A DNA stretch of 64,000 bases, taken from positions 92,059 through 156,058 of the forward strand of contig CAKZLO010000011.1 of NCBI GenBank assembly GCA_937127125.1, in the 5' to 3' direction. The notes under the pieces were generated by a model, which was not told where the DNA came from, did no database searches, and saw only the letters and a list, made by a program, of their open reading frames with translations. Source of the stretch: an uncultured Ardenticatenia bacterium. GTDB taxonomy: Bacteria > Chloroflexota > Anaerolineae > 4572-78 > NAK82. How positions within the stretch are numbered: position 1 is the first letter of the stretch; every line of letters starts with the position of its first letter. Both the position numbers and the translations under genes were made by a program. Below, piece after piece: positions 16,334-25,585 of the stretch.

Positions 16334-17974
16334 TCACATCATGCCACCCATACCACCTGGGCCACCGGGGGCTGGTTGCTCCTTTTCGGGGATGTCGGTG
16401 ATGAGCGCTTCGGTGGTCAGAATCATCGCCGCAATCGAAGCCGCATTCTCCAACGCCCCACGCGTCACCTTGGCCGGGTCGATGATCCCCGCCTTCACCA
16501 TGTCCACATAGTCCCCTGCCATCACATCATACCCAATGTTCTTGTTCCCTTGCTCACGCTGCCGCCGACGCACTTCCTCCACTACTACCGCACCGTCCAA
16601 CCCCGCATTGCGCACTATCCCTCGCATCGGCTCCTCCAGCGCCCGACGCACCATACTCACCGCCGTCGCTTCATCCGGATACTCCGTCTTCACCTTCTCC
16701 AAGGCAGGGATGGCATTGATCAACGCCACACCGCCCCCAGGCACAATCCCTTCCTCTACCGCCGCTCGCGTCGCACTCAACGCATCCTCCACCCGATGCT
16801 TCTTCTCCTTCAACTCCACCTCCGTCGCCGCGCCTACCCGAATCACCGCTACCCCACCTGCCAACTTCGCCAATCGCTCCTGCAACTTCTCCTTGTCATA
16901 GTCACTCGTCGACGCCTCGATCTCCGCCTTGATCTGGTTGATCCGCCCCTTGATCGCCGCCTCACTCCCAGCTCCACCAACTATCGTCGTCTCTTCCTTC
17001 GTCACCACTACCTTGCTGCAGCGACCCAGGTCCGCCAGCGTCGCCGTCTCCAACTTCCGCCCCGTCTCCTCACTGATCACCGTGCCACCCGTCAAGATCG
17101 CAATGTCCTGCAACATCGCCTTGCGCCGATCCCCAAATCCAGGCGCCTTCACCGCCACCACGTTGAACGTCCCGCGCAACTTGTTCAACACCAGCGTCGC
17201 CAACGCCTCACCATCCACATCCTCCGCGATCACCAACAAGTCCCGCTTCCCCGTCTGCACCAACTTCTCCAAAATCGGCACAATGTCACTCGCCGCACTA
17301 ATCTTCTTCTCGTGAATCAGCACATACGGCTCCTCAATCACCGCCTCCATCGCATCCGGATTGGTGATAAAGTACGGCGATATGTACCCCCGATCAAATT
17401 GCATCCCTTCTACATACTCCGTCTCAAACGCCAACCCCTTGCTCTCCTCGACCGTGATCACCCCATCCTTGCCTACCTTGTCCATCACCTCCGCAATCAA
17501 CTCCCCGATCTCCCGATCCTGCGCCGAAATCGACGCCACATTCGCGATCTCTTCCTTCGAGTTGATCTCAATCGCCATCTCCTTGATCGCCTGCGCTACC
17601 GCCTCCGTCGCCTTCTCAATCCCTCGCTTCAGCAACATCGGGTTCGCTCCAGCCGCCACATTCTTCAACCCCTCCGTCACCAACATGTGCGCCAACACCG
17701 TCGCCGTCGTCGTCCCATCTCCCGCTATGTCGTTCGTCTTCGTCGCCGCTTCCTTCAACAACTGGGCCCCCATGTTCTCAAACGGATCCTCCAACTGAAT
17801 CTCCTTCGCCACCGTCACCCCATCGTGCGTCACCGTCGGAGCTCCCCACTTCTTGTCCAACGCCACGTTCCGCCCTTTCGGCCCCAGCGTCGTGGCCACC
17901 GCCTGCGCCATCATGTCAATCCCATTCTTCAACCGCCGTCGGGCATCTTCTTGAAAGATCAGCTGTTTAGCCAT
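16334..17974 (-). CDS. groL: Chaperonin GroEL, copy 1
   Basis: 546-aa 60-kDa chaperonin subunit; two heptameric rings fold proteins with ATP and GroES. Hallmarks: [22 protein letters not shown] (ATP binding), conserved catalytic Asp region, and the Gly-Gly-Met tail [10 protein letters not shown]. It follows groES by 46 bases, under a CIRCE element. From 16379 to 17950 the nucleotide sequence appears identical to the second groEL (42023-43594); only the first few codons and the tail differ. Codon choice is strongly biased, as expected of a highly expressed gene. Confidence 0.98.
   Translation of the reverse strand: MAKQLIFQEDARRRLKNGIDMMAQAVATTLGPKGRNVALDKKWGAPTVTHDGVTVAKEIQLEDPFENMGAQLLKEAATKTNDIAGDGTTTATVLAHMLVTEGLKNVAAGANPMLLKRGIEKATEAVAQAIKEMAIEINSKEEIANVASISAQDREIGELIAEVMDKVGKDGVITVEESKGLAFETEYVEGMQFDRGYISPYFITNPDAMEAVIEEPYVLIHEKKISAASDIVPILEKLVQTGKRDLLVIAEDVDGEALATLVLNKLRGTFNVVAVKAPGFGDRRKAMLQDIAILTGGTVISEETGRKLETATLADLGRCSKVVVTKEETTIVGGAGSEAAIKGRINQIKAEIEASTSDYDKEKLQERLAKLAGGVAVIRVGAATEVELKEKKHRVEDALSATRAAVEEGIVPGGGVALINAIPALEKVKTEYPDEATAVSMVRRALEEPMRGIVRNAGLDGAVVVEEVRRRQREQGNKNIGYDVMAGDYVDMVKAGIIDPAKVTRGALENAASIAAMILTTEALITDIPEKEQPAPGGPGGMGGMM
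16379..17950 (-). repeat. 1572-bp duplicate tract inside groEL copy 1
   Basis: Matches 42023-43594 with the same length and no gap. I compared long stretches base by base, and the translations of two different frames across the tract agree throughout, which leaves little room for differences. Identity stops abruptly at both ends. Confidence 0.9.
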
Positions 17975-18020
17975 TTGTATTTCTCAACTTCCTTTCCGTA
18001 GGATAGCAATGAACCTTGCG

Positions 18021-18314
18021 CTACTCGATGACGGCCAGAATATCATTTTCGCGCAGAATCAAGTATTTCTTGTCCTTGATTTTCACCTCAGTGCCACTGT
18101 AACGACCATACAGCACTGTATCACCCACTTTGACTTCGATGGGGATGCGCTTGCCCTGATCGTCACGGGAGCCGGGCCCAATGGCCAGTACCTTGCCCCT
18201 TTGCGGTCTTTCCTTAGCTGTCTCGGGCAAGATAATACCGCCTGGAGTTACTTCTTCACTCTCAAGCGGCTCTACAATGACGCGATCCCCTAGAGGGGTA
18301 AGACTGAGGGACAT
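18021..18314 (-). CDS. groS: Co-chaperonin GroES, copy 1
   Basis: 97-aa lid of the GroEL chamber. [14 protein letters not shown] at the start, the mobile loop [16 protein letters not shown] and the C-terminal [14 protein letters not shown] are typical. AAGGAGGTC ribosome site. It is the first gene of the CIRCE-controlled operon, followed by groEL copy 1. It is clearly related to, but distinct from, the second groES at 43645-43941, in contrast with the two groEL genes. Confidence 0.97.
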   Translation of the reverse strand: MSLSLTPLGDRVIVEPLESEEVTPGGIILPETAKERPQRGKVLAIGPGSRDDQGKRIPIEVKVGDTVLYGRYSGTEVKIKDKKYLILRENDILAVIE

Positions 18315-18367
18315 AACGAGACCTCCTTGTAGTGTAAAAAATAGTTAAAAGACGCTGCACAAAAGTG

Positions 18368-18394
18368 CTAGCACTCTTGAGACCAGAGTGCCAA
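18368..18394 (-). promoter_or_regulatory. CIRCE operator (HrcA binding site) of groES-groEL 1
   Basis: Inverted repeat CTAGCACTC, nine bases, GAGTGCCAA; the CIRCE consensus is TTAGCACTC-N9-GAGTGCTAA. It lies just downstream of the predicted transcription start and upstream of the groES ribosome site, the classical position for repression by HrcA. No hrcA gene is in the window. Confidence 0.93.
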
Positions 18395-18403
18395 AGTGGA
18401 TGG

Positions 18404-18432
18404 ATGATACTGTCTCGAGGGGGATTTGTCAA
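18404..18432 (-). promoter_or_regulatory. Sigma-70 promoter of groES-groEL 1
   Basis: Minus-strand TTGACA (18427-18432), 17-base spacer, TATCAT (18404-18409). Transcription would start next to the CIRCE element. Confidence 0.8.
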
Positions 18433-18503
18433 ATATTCTAGGCAGGAAGGTCAGGAAGATGGAAGGCCTTTCCAGTTTTCTTATACCTATTGCACCCGGC
18501 TAC

Positions 18504-19442
18504 CTAGTTCCGAACTGCAGCCAATGCTCCACGCTGCTCGCTTTCGAGCCCACTCAAGTGGATCAGAGATGCTCCATGGGGATCGTGGCAGGCACGGTTG
18601 AACCTCGCACGCGCGAGAGAGGAAGTGGCATAGCAATAGATGCAACCCAACGTGCAGGTATCGTATGCGCCGATATCCTTGCTCACGACACAACCACACG
18701 CCGCCCGCTGACCAGGATCTTTGCGCGAGGTCACCTCAATACTAAATGTCTGCCGAATGTACTCGTCATCAACACACTTGCCCGGACGGACGCCATATGG
18801 TCGCAGGTCTGCCTCTTCGGCACAACTTACAATGTCGATTCCATGATCGCGAGCAACTGTTGCCAAGCTGCTCACCAGATTCAGAAAGCGTGCATCGGAA
18901 GCTTCTGGGGCGACAACGGATGCCCTACGAGCAGCCAACTCGCGCATATGTCGCACCGTCTTGCGGTACATCGTACAACGACTGACCACACAACGGCTAG
19001 TATATCCTTGCAACGCCCTCGCGATGTGCACAAAGTTGTGATAATGGAAATTGACATCACACAGCGAGCCAAGAAGGATTGGATCATAGCGCCAGAACAC
19101 CCTTGCAGCCCCAACTCGGCGTGATAGCTCCTGGAAAGTTTTCAGCGCTACCTCCAGCGGCGGGGTGAATGGATCGATCTCACGCGGATAGCCTAGCAGT
19201 GTGTAATGGAAGTAGTATCGGTAACCACGCCGGTCCAGTTCATCCAGATAAGCGAAAAGTGGGCGCGGATGGCGCGTCCAGAAGACAATCACGTCGACGT
19301 CCTCCGTTCGGAGCGAGACCGTACTAACCTGGCGCGGGTTGAACGGATTGGGCACAAGACAATAACCGGCACGGATACGCCGGATAAACCATTCCGCATA
19401 CAACGCGGGAATATCTGTACGGCGGCTGGCACTGATAATCAT
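18504..19442 (-). CDS. DUF1848 family protein (predicted Fe-S/radical-type)
   Basis: 312 aa. Begins MIISASRRTDIPA, the signature start of DUF1848 proteins, and has the FYWTRHP-like FWTRHPRPL motif. Near the C-terminus (about residues 240-258) a cysteine group CGCVVSKDIGAYDTCTLGCIYCYA is present, resembling the 4Fe-4S cluster arrangement of spore-photoproduct-lyase-like enzymes. The reaction is unknown. Nine bases after pncC, so likely the last gene of the cinA-pncC transcript. Confidence 0.85.
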   Translation of the reverse strand: MIISASRRTDIPALYAEWFIRRIRAGYCLVPNPFNPRQVSTVSLRTEDVDVIVFWTRHPRPLFAYLDELDRRGYRYYFHYTLLGYPREIDPFTPPLEVALKTFQELSRRVGAARVFWRYDPILLGSLCDVNFHYHNFVHIARALQGYTSRCVVSRCTMYRKTVRHMRELAARRASVVAPEASDARFLNLVSSLATVARDHGIDIVSCAEEADLRPYGVRPGKCVDDEYIRQTFSIEVTSRKDPGQRAACGCVVSKDIGAYDTCTLGCIYCYATSSLARARFNRACHDPHGASLIHLSGLESEQRGALAAVRN

Positions 19443-19451
19443 GAGAGAGGC

Positions 19452-19964
19452 TTATGGATGGAAAAGATAGTCGTACAGCAACAACAATGCTGCACGAGCC
19501 GAAGATGATTTATTAGCAGCTCGATCACCACGCCATACATAGCGGCGGCACCATTGCTGATCCGGTGCATCCAATGCTATATATACCAACCCCACTGGCT
19601 TATCCGGTGTACCTCCTCCCGGGCCCGCAATGCCTGTCACTGCAAGCGCCACATGAGCACCCAGCAGCCGCCGTGCCCCCGCTGCCATCTCGCGCGCGGT
19701 AGCCTCACTAACCGCACCGTGCTCAAGCAATGTGGCATTCCGAACACCCAGCAGCTGTTCCTTAGCTTCGTTCGAATAGGCGATCACACCACCGAGGAAG
19801 TAATCTGAGCTACCCGGCACATCAGTGATCAAGTGGCCCAACAAGCCACCCGTGCACGACTCGGCCAGTGCCAGAGTCCAGCGGCGGGTGCGCAACAGAT
19901 CTCCTATTGCAGCAGATAGTTGGGCAGAGTCCATTTCACCAGAATTCTCACCAGGATCAGGCAC
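19452..19964 (-). CDS. pncC: Stand-alone nicotinamide-nucleotide amidase (CinA C-terminal domain)
   Basis: 170 aa, a single CinA C-terminal (PncC) domain. It deamidates nicotinamide mononucleotide to nicotinate mononucleotide in NAD recycling. The active-site segments are intact: ALAESCTGG with the nucleophilic serine, then GGVIAYSNEAKEQLLGV with the conserved Tyr/Lys, and later GIAGPGGGTPDKPVGLVYIA. The ATG at 19964 or that at 19934 could be the start. It follows cinA by 38 bases. The preceding CinA protein has a decayed copy of this domain, so this gene probably supplies the activity. Confidence 0.93.
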   Translation of the reverse strand: MPDPGENSGEMDSAQLSAAIGDLLRTRRWTLALAESCTGGLLGHLITDVPGSSDYFLGGVIAYSNEAKEQLLGVRNATLLEHGAVSEATAREMAAGARRLLGAHVALAVTGIAGPGGGTPDKPVGLVYIALDAPDQQWCRRYVWRGDRAANKSSSARAALLLLYDYLFHP

Positions 19965-20002
19965 AGGTGGCTTACTTCAGACCTGCGCCGTATGGCCATC
20001 TG

Positions 20003-21232
20003 TCAGGGGTCAAGGGGAGCGATGCCCAGCAAGTAGCGCCGCAACATATCCAGTGCACGGACAGTGATCCAACGACGCGTCAGGTCATTTTCGCTTCCAA
20101 AACGATAAGCCCGGGTGATACTCGTTTCCCCGTCTGACAGGGATATGTATGCCATTGGGGGCACATTGTCTGAATCCGCCAACATGCCGAGTAATGCCAA
20201 AGCCAGCTGACTGCCGCTTTCAGCTCGGAGTCGCGCAGCAGCCTCCTCAGCAACTTGTTTGGCGCCAGCACGGCGCCAGACGTCTTCCAGGCGCAACCCA
20301 GTCAGCAACGCAGCTGCATCAGGATAACGTTGGTCAGCGATCAATATCCTTTGGCGTTCGACACCACGCAACAGATCAGCTACTTGTCCACCCGTCACAC
20401 TATCCGCTAGTGCAATAGTACGCTCTCGCTGTTCCAGCAGGTCGTACACCACACCCTCTAACGTCTGCTCATCCGTGCCGAAGATCACATCACCCAGCCG
20501 CCGACGTATTTCTGCCTCGATTGGTGCAATGAGCTGAGCAGCTTCTTCACGTGTGGAAGATTTCGCAGTGATGCGGATGTCTACCTGACCGAGATGAGCT
20601 GCTAACCCCACAGTAGGGTTACTGCCGTGCATCAGATCGCCGATCAATGCGTCGATCTGGCTCTCGCCGATATTACATGTGCGCAGTACGCGCGGAAAGA
20701 TGATCGTCTCGTACCCAAGGCGTCGTTTGAGGTAAGGAATAACATGGGTGCGCATGAGATGTTCCAGCTCACGCGGCACACCCGGCAAACAGATGATAGT
20801 ACCACGCATATCCTCGACGATGAAACCAGGTGCAGTTCCCTCACTGTTTTCTAGGATGATAGCACCCTCAGGCACATGCGCTTGCCGACGATTATTCTCG
20901 CTCATCGGCCGTCCAAAGCGGGCAAACCGTGCTGCGATCTGATCCAACAGATGCTGATGAAAGACCAGTGGACGGCCCGTGACATCTGCCACCGCCTCGC
21001 GCGTCACGTCGTCTACGGTAGGGCCCAATCCACCGGAGGTTAGCACGATGTCGGAACGCTCCAAGGCCAGCCGCAACACAGCTGCGATACGAGCACGGTT
21101 GTCCCCCACTACCGTCTTGTAGTACAGATCTAACCCGATGTCACGCAGCATGCGCGCCAGCATTGTGGAGTTCGTGTCCACTATCTCGCCAAGCAGCAAT
21201 TCACTGCCCGTCACTACAATCTCTGCGTGCAC
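20003..21232 (-). CDS. cinA: CinA-like protein with degenerate amidase domain
   Basis: 409 aa. The N-terminal MoCF-like COG1058 domain (about 1-170; GSELLLGEIVDTNS, TSGGLGPTVDD, LPGVPRE) has ADP-ribose pyrophosphatase activity in characterised relatives. A linker domain follows, then a C-terminal region (about 265-409) aligned with the amidase domain but with ADSVTGG in place of AESCTGG, and no equivalent of the Tyr-Ser-Asn-x-x-Lys segment or of GPGGGTP. The amidase half is therefore probably inactive. Neighbour pncC carries an intact domain. Confidence 0.9.
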   Translation of the reverse strand: MHAEIVVTGSELLLGEIVDTNSTMLARMLRDIGLDLYYKTVVGDNRARIAAVLRLALERSDIVLTSGGLGPTVDDVTREAVADVTGRPLVFHQHLLDQIAARFARFGRPMSENNRRQAHVPEGAIILENSEGTAPGFIVEDMRGTIICLPGVPRELEHLMRTHVIPYLKRRLGYETIIFPRVLRTCNIGESQIDALIGDLMHGSNPTVGLAAHLGQVDIRITAKSSTREEAAQLIAPIEAEIRRRLGDVIFGTDEQTLEGVVYDLLEQRERTIALADSVTGGQVADLLRGVERQRILIADQRYPDAAALLTGLRLEDVWRRAGAKQVAEEAAARLRAESGSQLALALLGMLADSDNVPPMAYISLSDGETSITRAYRFGSENDLTRRWITVRALDMLRRYLLGIAPLDP

Positions 21233-21304
21233 AGCCTACCTCTCTCATTCCACAGCAGAAAGTTGCATTTGCTCATCATCAGCTAGCCACCACCTCAAAC
21301 ACTT

Positions 21305-23521
21305 TCAGACTGCTGGACTCGGTGAGCGCAGAAGGCGCATGCCGTTCAATGTCACTAATAGTGAAGTACCCATATCAGCGGCCACCGCCATCCACATAGT
21401 GCCCATACCCAGTGCCACCAACACCACGAACAATAACTTAAGGCCCAAGCTCAATGCTAGATTCACCTGGACGGTGCGCATAGCAGCACGCGCAAGGGCA
21501 AAGACAAAAGGCAGGCGGCGTAGATCGTCGCTCATGAACACCACATCAGCAGTCTCCATTGCCTGCGCCGTACCACCTACTGCGGCACCAATGGCGATGC
21601 CCACATCAGCAGCAGCCAAGGCAGGTGCATCGTTAATACCATCACCGACCATAGCGACGCCGCCATACCGCGAGCGTAACGCCTGTACAGCAGTAGCTTT
21701 TTCTTCGGGTAACAGCTCCGCACGCGTGTCCTTAATACCCAGCTGATAACCCACCTGGGTGCCGACCGCGGCATCATCTCCACTGAGCATCACCAGTTTA
21801 GAGAAGCCCATTCCCTTCAGCATGTCCAATGCCTCACGGCTGGTCGGCCGTACCGCGTCCGCCACAGTGATGGTGCCGACATATTCACCGTCTGCAGCCA
21901 CCATCAACGGCGTACGACCCAACTGGGCGTCGCGTTCGGCGGCGACGCAATGTTCTTCTGGATGGGGCACCTTCTGGCCAAAATAGGTGTGGCTGCCAAT
22001 CATTACCTCGCGATCTTCCACTCGGCCCGTAACGCCACGGCCAGGTAGTGCTGTGACCGTCTCCGCAGCAGGATAGCGTGTGTGTAGGCTGTAACGAGTG
22101 GCCTCATCGACTACAGCACGTGCCAAAGGATGTTCACTATGTCGTTCGACAGCGCTGGCCAAGGCTAACAGCTCTGCACAATCCGTACAGTGCTGCGCGG
22201 TACCATCTGCATCGGCATGATTAGCGGGGCGCACAGAGACAACGACAGGACGACCATAGGTTAACGTGCCCGTCTTGTCAAAGGCGACAGTGCGCACCTG
22301 GGCCAACATTTCCAAATAAGCGCCCCCCTTAATCAGCACACCGTGCCGAGCTGCATTGCTGATTGCACTAATAATGGTGACCGGCGTGCTAATGACAAGT
22401 GCGCACGGGCAGGCCACCACAAGCAATGCCAAACCGCGATATAACCATCCAGCACTAGGAACAGCCAGATCCACAAACGGTTGTCCTAAGAGGATGGGCG
22501 GTAACGTCATCACCAGTCCTGCTAATGCAACGACGGCCGGAGTATAATAGCGAGCGAAACGATCCACGAAGCGCTGTGTTGCAGCACGTCTCGCCTGAGC
22601 TTCTTGTACCAGCTGGATCAGACGGCTGAGCACTGTGTCAGAGGCCAAACGTGTCACTTCCACCTCTATGGCGCCTTCACCATTGATGCTCCCAGCCAAC
22701 ACCTCGCTGCCGGGTTCCTTGTCTATTGGGCGGCTTTCGCCTGTGATGGGTGCCTGGTTCACTGTCGAGAGGCCGGCAATGACGCGCCCATCAACTGGGA
22801 TGCGTTCACCGGGTCTGACCAGAATGACATCACCAGGGCGAAGCACTGTCACTGTCACCTCTTCAGATTCAGATGTCAGTTCGCCGCCACGATGGGAACG
22901 CAACAATGTAGCTCTCTCAGGCATCAGCTCAACCAGGCTGCGAATAGCGTGACGTGCTCGTTCGCTCGTGTAGCTCTCCAGAGCCTCCCCAATGGCGAAA
23001 AGCACCATAACCATCCCAGCCTCAGTAAAAGCACCGATAGCAACTGCACCAAAGCCGGCAATGCTCATTAGCACATTGATATTGATGTCACGATTAACGC
23101 GAACAGCCTGCCACGCGCTGCGCGCAATCGGAAAACCGGCTGCCAGCCAGGCACCCAACGATGCAATCGTGACAAGTGAGTGGTGTATGCCCAGCAGCTC
23201 CTCGAGAATCACACCAGGCAGTATGAGCACCAAGCCCAGTAACGCCAAGCGTGTGTCACTGCGCTGCCACATGAAGCGCAGCAAACTGATTGAGCTCGCT
23301 GAAGCATCCTTTCGCTCTTCCACGGCTTCTATGAGATTGTAACCCAGCTCATGCACACGAGCTGCTAGTGTGGCTGGGGATACGTCCCCCACAACGTCCA
23401 ACCTGCCGGATGCAAAGTCTACCTGACACTCCTGCACACCGGGCAGGCGCTTTACGCCATCCTCAATCGTTCGTGCGCAACTGGGGCAGTCTAGACCGGT
23501 GACACAAAATGTCTGTCGCAT
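21305..23521 (-). CDS. Heavy-metal P1B-type ATPase (ZntA/CadA-like)
   Basis: 738-aa metal-efflux pump. N-terminal HMA domain with GLDCPSCA (residues 9-16), about eight membrane helices, the metal-binding CPC motif in ACPCALVISTP (about 370), phosphorylation site DKTGTLT (about 415), and GDGINDAPALAAADVGIA (about 624). CPC together with this context fits the Zn/Cd/Pb (P1B-2) class rather than Cu. A conserved HP motif is seen in HSEHPLARAV. It sits 29 bases after the sufB-like gene, perhaps in the same transcript; a link to iron-sulfur assembly is not obvious. Metal specificity is inferred. Confidence 0.92.
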   Translation of the reverse strand: MRQTFCVTGLDCPSCARTIEDGVKRLPGVQECQVDFASGRLDVVGDVSPATLAARVHELGYNLIEAVEERKDASASSISLLRFMWQRSDTRLALLGLVLILPGVILEELLGIHHSLVTIASLGAWLAAGFPIARSAWQAVRVNRDININVLMSIAGFGAVAIGAFTEAGMVMVLFAIGEALESYTSERARHAIRSLVELMPERATLLRSHRGGELTSESEEVTVTVLRPGDVILVRPGERIPVDGRVIAGLSTVNQAPITGESRPIDKEPGSEVLAGSINGEGAIEVEVTRLASDTVLSRLIQLVQEAQARRAATQRFVDRFARYYTPAVVALAGLVMTLPPILLGQPFVDLAVPSAGWLYRGLALLVVACPCALVISTPVTIISAISNAARHGVLIKGGAYLEMLAQVRTVAFDKTGTLTYGRPVVVSVRPANHADADGTAQHCTDCAELLALASAVERHSEHPLARAVVDEATRYSLHTRYPAAETVTALPGRGVTGRVEDREVMIGSHTYFGQKVPHPEEHCVAAERDAQLGRTPLMVAADGEYVGTITVADAVRPTSREALDMLKGMGFSKLVMLSGDDAAVGTQVGYQLGIKDTRAELLPEEKATAVQALRSRYGGVAMVGDGINDAPALAAADVGIAIGAAVGGTAQAMETADVVFMSDDLRRLPFVFALARAAMRTVQVNLALSLGLKLLFVVLVALGMGTMWMAVAADMGTSLLVTLNGMRLLRSPSPAV

Positions 23522-23550
23522 TTCCCGTAATCAGAGGATTTTCCACGCAG

Positions 23551-24690
23551 CTATTTGCGTTCCCCGTGTCCTGCCAGAGCAGCGATCTCCCCGATACGCG
23601 CGTCCAGCTCAGCGCTCAGACCTTCAATATCGGCATCCAGGAAGCCGCGGATGATCATTGAGATGGCTTCGTGTTCTTCCATGCCCCGTGACATCAGGTA
23701 CTCCACCTGTTCCGGTGCCACCTTGCCTACACTTGCTTCGTGGCTCATCTGAGCCTCAGGATGGAAGGAACGCAAACCAGGCACTGATTCGATGAATCCA
23801 TCTTCACCCGGGTCAAGTAACATGCCGGCACAATCCACGTGCGCCCTGCAGCGCGCATTGCCCACCAGGAAGCCGCGCTGGTACATCTTGCCGCCTGTGC
23901 AGACCCCACGGTGCACGAGCTCGGCGCCGCTATCTTCTCCATTTAACCACACTTCCCCGCCAGTATCGATGATAGATCCTCGGGAACCCAAGATGACGGT
24001 CATATATTTGGCAGTGGCACGGACACCGTTCAGGTACGTGCGTGGATTGCTCTGGATGTCCAACGCGGGTCGCAGCGAGACATAATTGTTGATGTAATGG
24101 CTATGATCACCCACAGCAACAGCAGCACGCGGCCGCACGATCACCTCAGGCCCCCAACTGTGCACCATAGTGAAAGTCAGTGTAGCATTCGCACCCACGT
24201 AAGCTTCATTGACCGCCAGGTGATAACCGCTGCGCACGGCACGACCAGTGGTACAACCGGTGATCAGGTGGAGCTCTGTGTCGTCCTCTAGTACCACCAC
24301 ATTATGCAGCTTCTGTGACAGCCCTTCGTGTGAGATGAACAAACCAGCTTGTGCTGGCCGGGTGATCCGCGTCCCCTGGCGCACCCAGATGAAATAACCC
24401 TGTGGCTCTGCCTCAGCTGCTACTTGGCGTGTGACCTCATCCTGATCGGGAGAGATTAGCTTCCAATAGTAGCGCTCACGTAGCCAATCGTAGCGGCGTA
24501 AGGCTTCTGCAATGGGCATCATCTCCAGCCCCTCACGGTAAGTCTGCACGCACAGAGGCAAATGATCTCGCAGCACATAAGTGCCAGCGCGCACTTGTGG
24601 CTCATCAGGGCGGATCTGAACCCCAACGTCAGCCAGTGTCTGCACTTCATCCGGCGCGACAACGTCTACGGTGTTGAGTGACTTCGCCAT
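23551..24690 (-). CDS. sufB: SufB/SufD-family Fe-S assembly scaffold (SMS-type SmsB)
   Basis: 379 aa with the SufBD beta-helix core. Partner of the SufC ATPase in building iron-sulfur clusters. Near the C-terminus: SHEASVGKVAPEQVEYLMSRG and IIRGFLDADIEG, typical of the family's conserved end. Only one SufBD protein follows sufC, and sufS, sufU and sufE are missing, the arrangement described as the SUF-like minimal system. The gene begins right after the sufC stop, so translation is probably coupled. Confidence 0.9.
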   Translation of the reverse strand: MAKSLNTVDVVAPDEVQTLADVGVQIRPDEPQVRAGTYVLRDHLPLCVQTYREGLEMMPIAEALRRYDWLRERYYWKLISPDQDEVTRQVAAEAEPQGYFIWVRQGTRITRPAQAGLFISHEGLSQKLHNVVVLEDDTELHLITGCTTGRAVRSGYHLAVNEAYVGANATLTFTMVHSWGPEVIVRPRAAVAVGDHSHYINNYVSLRPALDIQSNPRTYLNGVRATAKYMTVILGSRGSIIDTGGEVWLNGEDSGAELVHRGVCTGGKMYQRGFLVGNARCRAHVDCAGMLLDPGEDGFIESVPGLRSFHPEAQMSHEASVGKVAPEQVEYLMSRGMEEHEAISMIIRGFLDADIEGLSAELDARIGEIAALAGHGERK

Positions 24691-24691
24691 A

Positions 24692-25459
24692 CTAAGCTCC
24701 CTCGTTCATGCAACACACACACTCCGCATACCCACGTTCGGCGATCGTCTGCAATACCAGGTGGGGATTCCCCGAACACCCGATGCGACCGTCCAACATA
24801 ATGTGTGCACGGTCCGCCTCGATGTATTTCAGAATATGACCAGTATGGGTAACGATCAAGCCAGAGCGGCGACGTACAGGCCGACACGAGTCGCGAACGA
24901 AAAGTCGGTTGACCAGGCTGCCAACTAACGCCAACGAGTCAAGGTCAACGCCGGACTCCGGCTCGTCCATCATACTGAAGCGCGGACAAGTGGCCAGCAG
25001 TTGCACCAGCTCGGCGCGTTTGATTTCACCCCCGGAGAGACCAGCGTTGATATCGCGATCCAGAAAGTTTTCAACGCGTGCTTGCCGCACCAGCTGAGTC
25101 ACCTCTTCCGCACTAATCGAATCGTGCGCCACAATATAGTCCAGCACAGCGCGCAGCTTGACACCAACGATAGTGGGAGGACGCTGCTGAGCAATGGCAA
25201 TGCCCAGCCGTGCACGCTCGGTGACGCTCAGCCCAGTGATGTCACGACCATCAAAGATGATCTGACCGCGCGTCACCTTGTAGGCCGAGAAACCCATAAT
25301 GGTCATCATCAGGGAGGTTTTGCCGCTCCCGTTGGGACCCATCAAGGCATGCACCTGTCCCTCAGGGATAGCTAGATTGATCCCGTGCAACAGTTCTTTC
25401 CCTTCTACCTCTACGTGAAGATCGTGGATCTCCAAAATGTTACCTGTAGAGGAGCTCAT
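24692..25459 (-). CDS. sufC: Fe-S cluster assembly ATPase SufC
   Basis: 255-aa ABC-type ATPase that powers SufBD-type scaffolds in the cytoplasm. Walker A GPNGSGKTS, signature LSGGEIKRAE, Walker B MMDEPESGVD (the Glu-Ser-Gly after Asp-Glu-Pro is typical of SufC), and the late histidine switch in VTHTG. ATG at 25459 is chosen because GGAGG lies five bases upstream; the ORF extends further 5' without support. The C-terminus carries a CVCC cluster (AECVCCMNEGA) that is unusual and could bind metal. Predicted promoter at 25493-25522. Confidence 0.93.
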   Translation of the reverse strand: MSSSTGNILEIHDLHVEVEGKELLHGINLAIPEGQVHALMGPNGSGKTSLMMTIMGFSAYKVTRGQIIFDGRDITGLSVTERARLGIAIAQQRPPTIVGVKLRAVLDYIVAHDSISAEEVTQLVRQARVENFLDRDINAGLSGGEIKRAELVQLLATCPRFSMMDEPESGVDLDSLALVGSLVNRLFVRDSCRPVRRRSGLIVTHTGHILKYIEADRAHIMLDGRIGCSGNPHLVLQTIAERGYAECVCCMNEGA

Positions 25460-25492
25460 AGACACCTCCATGTCCCTAATAATCATACACAT

Positions 25493-25522
25493 ATTATAGC
25501 GTAAACGTATCGTCTCTGTCAT
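25493..25522 (-). promoter_or_regulatory. Promoter of sufC-sufB
   Basis: Minus-strand ATGACA (25517-25522), 18 bases, perfect TATAAT (25493-25498), about 33 bases before the sufC start. Confidence 0.6.
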
Positions 25523-25585
25523 AAGAACAGGTGGCTTGAAACCTTGCAGAGATTCTGGTTGAGATGGATCGCTGTTCCGTCGCCA

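Noticed and set aside
16376..18001. Long plus-strand ORF (541 aa) opposite groEL 1, and its twin at 41972-43648
   Set aside because: It is an Arg/His/Leu-rich shadow caused by biased codons of groEL; no ribosome site or family resemblance. Its presence in both copies only reflects the identical tract.
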